Shown piece by piece: positions 62,095 to 64,000 of a DNA stretch of 64,000 bases (positions are counted from its first letter, which is position 1; the number at the start of each line of letters is the position of its first letter). A program made the translations under genes and the position numbers. The stretch lies in the NCBI GenBank assembly GCA_963741615.1, contig CAVUIU010000019.1:558001-622000 (forward strand), written 5' to 3'. The DNA comes from UBA9676 sp963741615. Its GTDB lineage: Bacteria > Actinomycetota > Actinomycetes > Streptosporangiales > Streptosporangiaceae. The notes below the pieces were generated by a model, which saw only the letters and a list, made by a program, of their open reading frames with translations, had not been told where the DNA came from and made no database searches.

Positions 62095-62984
62095 GCCGGT
62101 CCTCCCGGGCAGTGGGGTGGGGGCGGGGCAGCCCCGAGGTTCGCGGCCACCCGGCGCCCGACCCAGCCTCCCAGGCCGGACATTTCCGCCGTCGCATACA
62201 GGTTGGCGGCTTCGTGCACGCGGCGCCTGCCATCGGCATAGCCCACGGTGGCGAACACCAGATAGGAGCCGGCGACCTGATCCCATGACAGCTGGCGCTG
62301 CCGGTTGCCGAACCTGGCCACGGGCGTCCGGCGGAAAGGCACCGCCCGCACACCGGGCCCGCTCCCGCGCTGACCCGGCAGGGCGTCCAGCGTTGCGCGG
62401 GCCGCACCCGGACCGGGCAGCACGGCGACGCCCACGGTCACCGCAAGGCTCTGCGTCGCGTCGTCATAGGTCGCCCTGAGCACGGCCATGCATCCGTGCC
62501 GGGCCAGCACTCGCGCTACCACCGGGTCGGTGGCCGCCCGGCAGGTGGCCTGGGGGGCGATCCCGATCCGGTGCGCGGTCAGGGCCAGGTCGGCCGCCCC
62601 GCCGAGCGCGGAACCCGGCACCAGGTACCTGAGACGGTCCGGGAAGATCTTGCCGGCGGGCCAGGTGTGCCAGCGCTTGCCCATTTCCCAGGCGGTGATC
62701 TGCTGGGCCTGGGGCGCGCTGAAGGTGCGCGGCATGATCTGCATCACCAGTCCCGCCGCCGAGGCGACCAGTCCCACCAGGGAGAGTGCCAGGGCGGTCA
62801 CGGCGAGGCCACTGCGCCTCGGGCGCGTCGCCGTCCGCCGGGCGGATGGGTACACCGGCGAACCGGCAAGCGGCACTTGCGGGCGGGGCGGGCGGCGCGG
62901 GCCCGGCACCGGCCCGGGTAGCGCAGCATCTTCTGCGCCCGGCCCGGGGCCGGCGCCTCCCGGGGACTCCGGCCGCAATGCCAC
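62088..62984 (-). CDS. Single-span membrane protein coupled to the S8 protease (298 aa)
   Basis: A Pro-rich cytoplasmic N-terminus (about 55 residues), one membrane helix (GLAVTALALSLVGLVASAAG) and an external domain of about 210 residues with three or four Cys (TCRAATDPVVARVLARHGC, HCPGGPAC) that may form disulfides. Its stop lies within the start region of the protease gene, so the two are co-translated. I do not recognise the family; a substrate-recruiting or regulatory partner of the protease is a reasonable guess. GTG 62984 was taken as the start. Confidence 0.75.
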   Translation of the reverse strand: MALRPESPGGAGPGPGAEDAALPGPVPGPRRPPRPQVPLAGSPVYPSARRTATRPRRSGLAVTALALSLVGLVASAAGLVMQIMPRTFSAPQAQQITAWEMGKRWHTWPAGKIFPDRLRYLVPGSALGGAADLALTAHRIGIAPQATCRAATDPVVARVLARHGCMAVLRATYDDATQSLAVTVGVAVLPGPGAARATLDALPGQRGSGPGVRAVPFRRTPVARFGNRQRQLSWDQVAGSYLVFATVGYADGRRRVHEAANLYATAEMSGLGGWVGRRVAANLGAAPPPPHCPGGPAC

Positions 62985-63066
62985 ACCGGCATGTTACGGC
63001 CTCAACCGTGCGGGCGCCTTTGGGTGCGAAAGGTTGCCGCGCCGGCCGATCGTTTCCCGGCGCGGC

Positions 63067-64000
63067 CTAGTAAGCCGGCAGCGACGGATCCACCTGGTTG
63101 ATCCAGGCCAGCACGCCACCACCGACATGGACGGCGTCAGAAAACCCGGCGTCCTTGACCACGGCCAGAACTTCGGCGCTGCGCTGTCCGCTCTTGCAGT
63201 GCAGCACGATCCGCTTGTCCTGCGGTAGATGCTCAAGGGCGGCGCCCGAGAGGAACTCCCCCTTGGGGATAAGGACCGCGCCCGGGATGGAGACGATCTC
63301 GTACTCGTTCGGCTCGCGAACGTCGATCAGGAAGATGTTCTCGTGCTGGCCGAGCATGTCCTTGAGCTCGGTGGCCGTGATCGTCGACCCCGCCGCCGCC
63401 TTCTGCGCGTCCTCCGAAACCGTGCCGCAGAACTCCTCGTAGTCGATCAGCTCTGTGATCGTGGGGTTCTTGCCGCACACCGGGCACTCGGGGTCCTTCC
63501 TGACCCTGACCGGCCGGTAGGTCATATCCAGGGCGTCGTAGATCATCAGACGCCCGAGCAGCGGCTCCCCGATCCCGGTGATGAGCTTGATCGCCTCAGT
63601 GACCTGGATGGACCCGATGGAAGCGCACAGCACCCCGAGAACCCCGCCCTCGGCGCAGGACGGCACCATGCCCGGTGGCGGCGGCTCCGGGTACAGGCAC
63701 CGGTAGCATGGCCCGTACTCGGCCCAGAAGACACTGGCCTGGCCGTCGAACCGGTAGATCGAGCCCCAGACGTATGGCTTGCCCAGCAGTACACACGCGT
63801 CGTTCACCAGGTAGCGGGTGGCGAAGTTGTCCGTGCCGTCAACGATCAGGTCGTAAGGCTCGAAGATCTGCATCGCGTTGTCGGAGTCGAGCCGCTCCTC
63901 GTGCAGCACCACGTTCACGAGCGGGTTGACCTCGCGGACGCTCTCCATCGCGGAAACGGCTTTCGGCCGGCCTATGTCGGACTGGCCATGGATGATCTGG
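63067..64000 (-). CDS. moeZ: MoeZ: adenylyltransferase/sulfurtransferase (MoeB-rhodanese fusion), 5' end missing
   Basis: The frame runs off the right edge (last visible codons read QIIHGQSDIGRPKA), so about the first 80-90 residues are missing. The E1-like ThiF/MoeB part shows LIVDGTDNFATRYLVNDAC and the zinc pairs CYRCLYP and CPVCG. The rhodanese domain (FLIDVREPNEYEIVSIPGA) has active-site Cys in VLHCKSGQRSAEV. MoeZ activates sulfur-carrier proteins (MoaD, CysO and others) and donates sulfur for molybdopterin, thiamine and cysteine synthesis. Confidence 0.96.
   Translation of the reverse strand, partial: QIIHGQSDIGRPKAVSAMESVREVNPLVNVVLHEERLDSDNAMQIFEPYDLIVDGTDNFATRYLVNDACVLLGKPYVWGSIYRFDGQASVFWAEYGPCYRCLYPEPPPPGMVPSCAEGGVLGVLCASIGSIQVTEAIKLITGIGEPLLGRLMIYDALDMTYRPVRVRKDPECPVCGKNPTITELIDYEEFCGTVSEDAQKAAAGSTITATELKDMLGQHENIFLIDVREPNEYEIVSIPGAVLIPKGEFLSGAALEHLPQDKRIVLHCKSGQRSAEVLAVVKDAGFSDAVHVGGGVLAWINQVDPSLPAY

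Overview
The window is GC-rich DNA, almost certainly from a soil-type actinomycete. The indicators are SAM-dependent methyltransferases of the DUF574 type, F420-dependent oxidoreductases, a WhiB-like protein, the AdnA/AdnB helicase-nuclease pair, an MshB/PIG-L deacetylase, a complete actinobacterial ethylmalonyl-CoA cluster and frequent GTG starts with ATGA/GTGA overlaps. Streptosporangiales or a relative is my guess; the sequence alone does not settle it. No rRNA, tRNA or CRISPR array was seen.

Region 1 (1-18.4 kb) is ordinary chromosome: the end of a site-2 protease, a TerC-like membrane protein, proS, an MFS exporter, a PIG-L deacetylase, a DUF3048 protein, a GCS2-type ligase, a DinB protein, a PatB-type C-S lyase, two tandem DUF574 methyltransferases, a TetR/ABC exporter operon resembling E. 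coli CecR-YbhFSR with YbhF split into two genes, and a PHP-domain hydrolase.

Region 2 (18.4-24.8 kb) is one operon on the minus strand, ccr-ecm-mcl-mch-mcd. It encodes five consecutive steps of the ethylmalonyl-CoA pathway (crotonyl-CoA to methylmalyl-CoA, then cleavage) for C2 assimilation and for supplying ethylmalonyl- and methylmalonyl-type units.

Region 3 (25-36.8 kb) holds two divergent F420-type genes with palindromes between them, a broken S53 peptidase, nudC, an M20 peptidase, and adnB/adnA. As I recall, nudC-adnB-adnA followed by an MGMT-like gene and moeZ is also the order of the Mycobacterium tuberculosis Rv3199c-Rv3206c region.

Region 4 (about 36.87-58.14 kb) interrupts that synteny. 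It is a 21-kb integrated element with a tyrosine integrase, an excisionase-like gene, a primase-helicase gene, 9-bp iterons, a VRR-NUC nuclease, WhiB, a serine recombinase, many small unknown genes and a cargo locus. The cargo is a DUF4062-NB-ARC-TPR STAND protein convergent with a membrane protein carrying 15 twelve-residue repeats. Similar GGCTCCC-type repeats lie at both ends. An IS110-family element has split the primase-helicase gene, and its long left end contains short segments matching its own target and donor junctions, as expected of a bridge RNA. No FtsK/TraB-type translocase is visible, so the element is probably not self-transmissible.

Region 5 (58.1-64 kb) returns to the chromosome: an ATP-grasp-like protein, an alkyltransferase-like protein, a mycosin-like S8 protease with its membrane partner, and moeZ running off the right edge.

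Reading frames of terC, nudC, adnB, whiB (twice), the VRR-NUC gene and one small gene break at single-base steps in GC runs while the protein continues in a neighbouring frame. Residual indels in the assembly are the simplest explanation, so these genes are probably intact in the organism.
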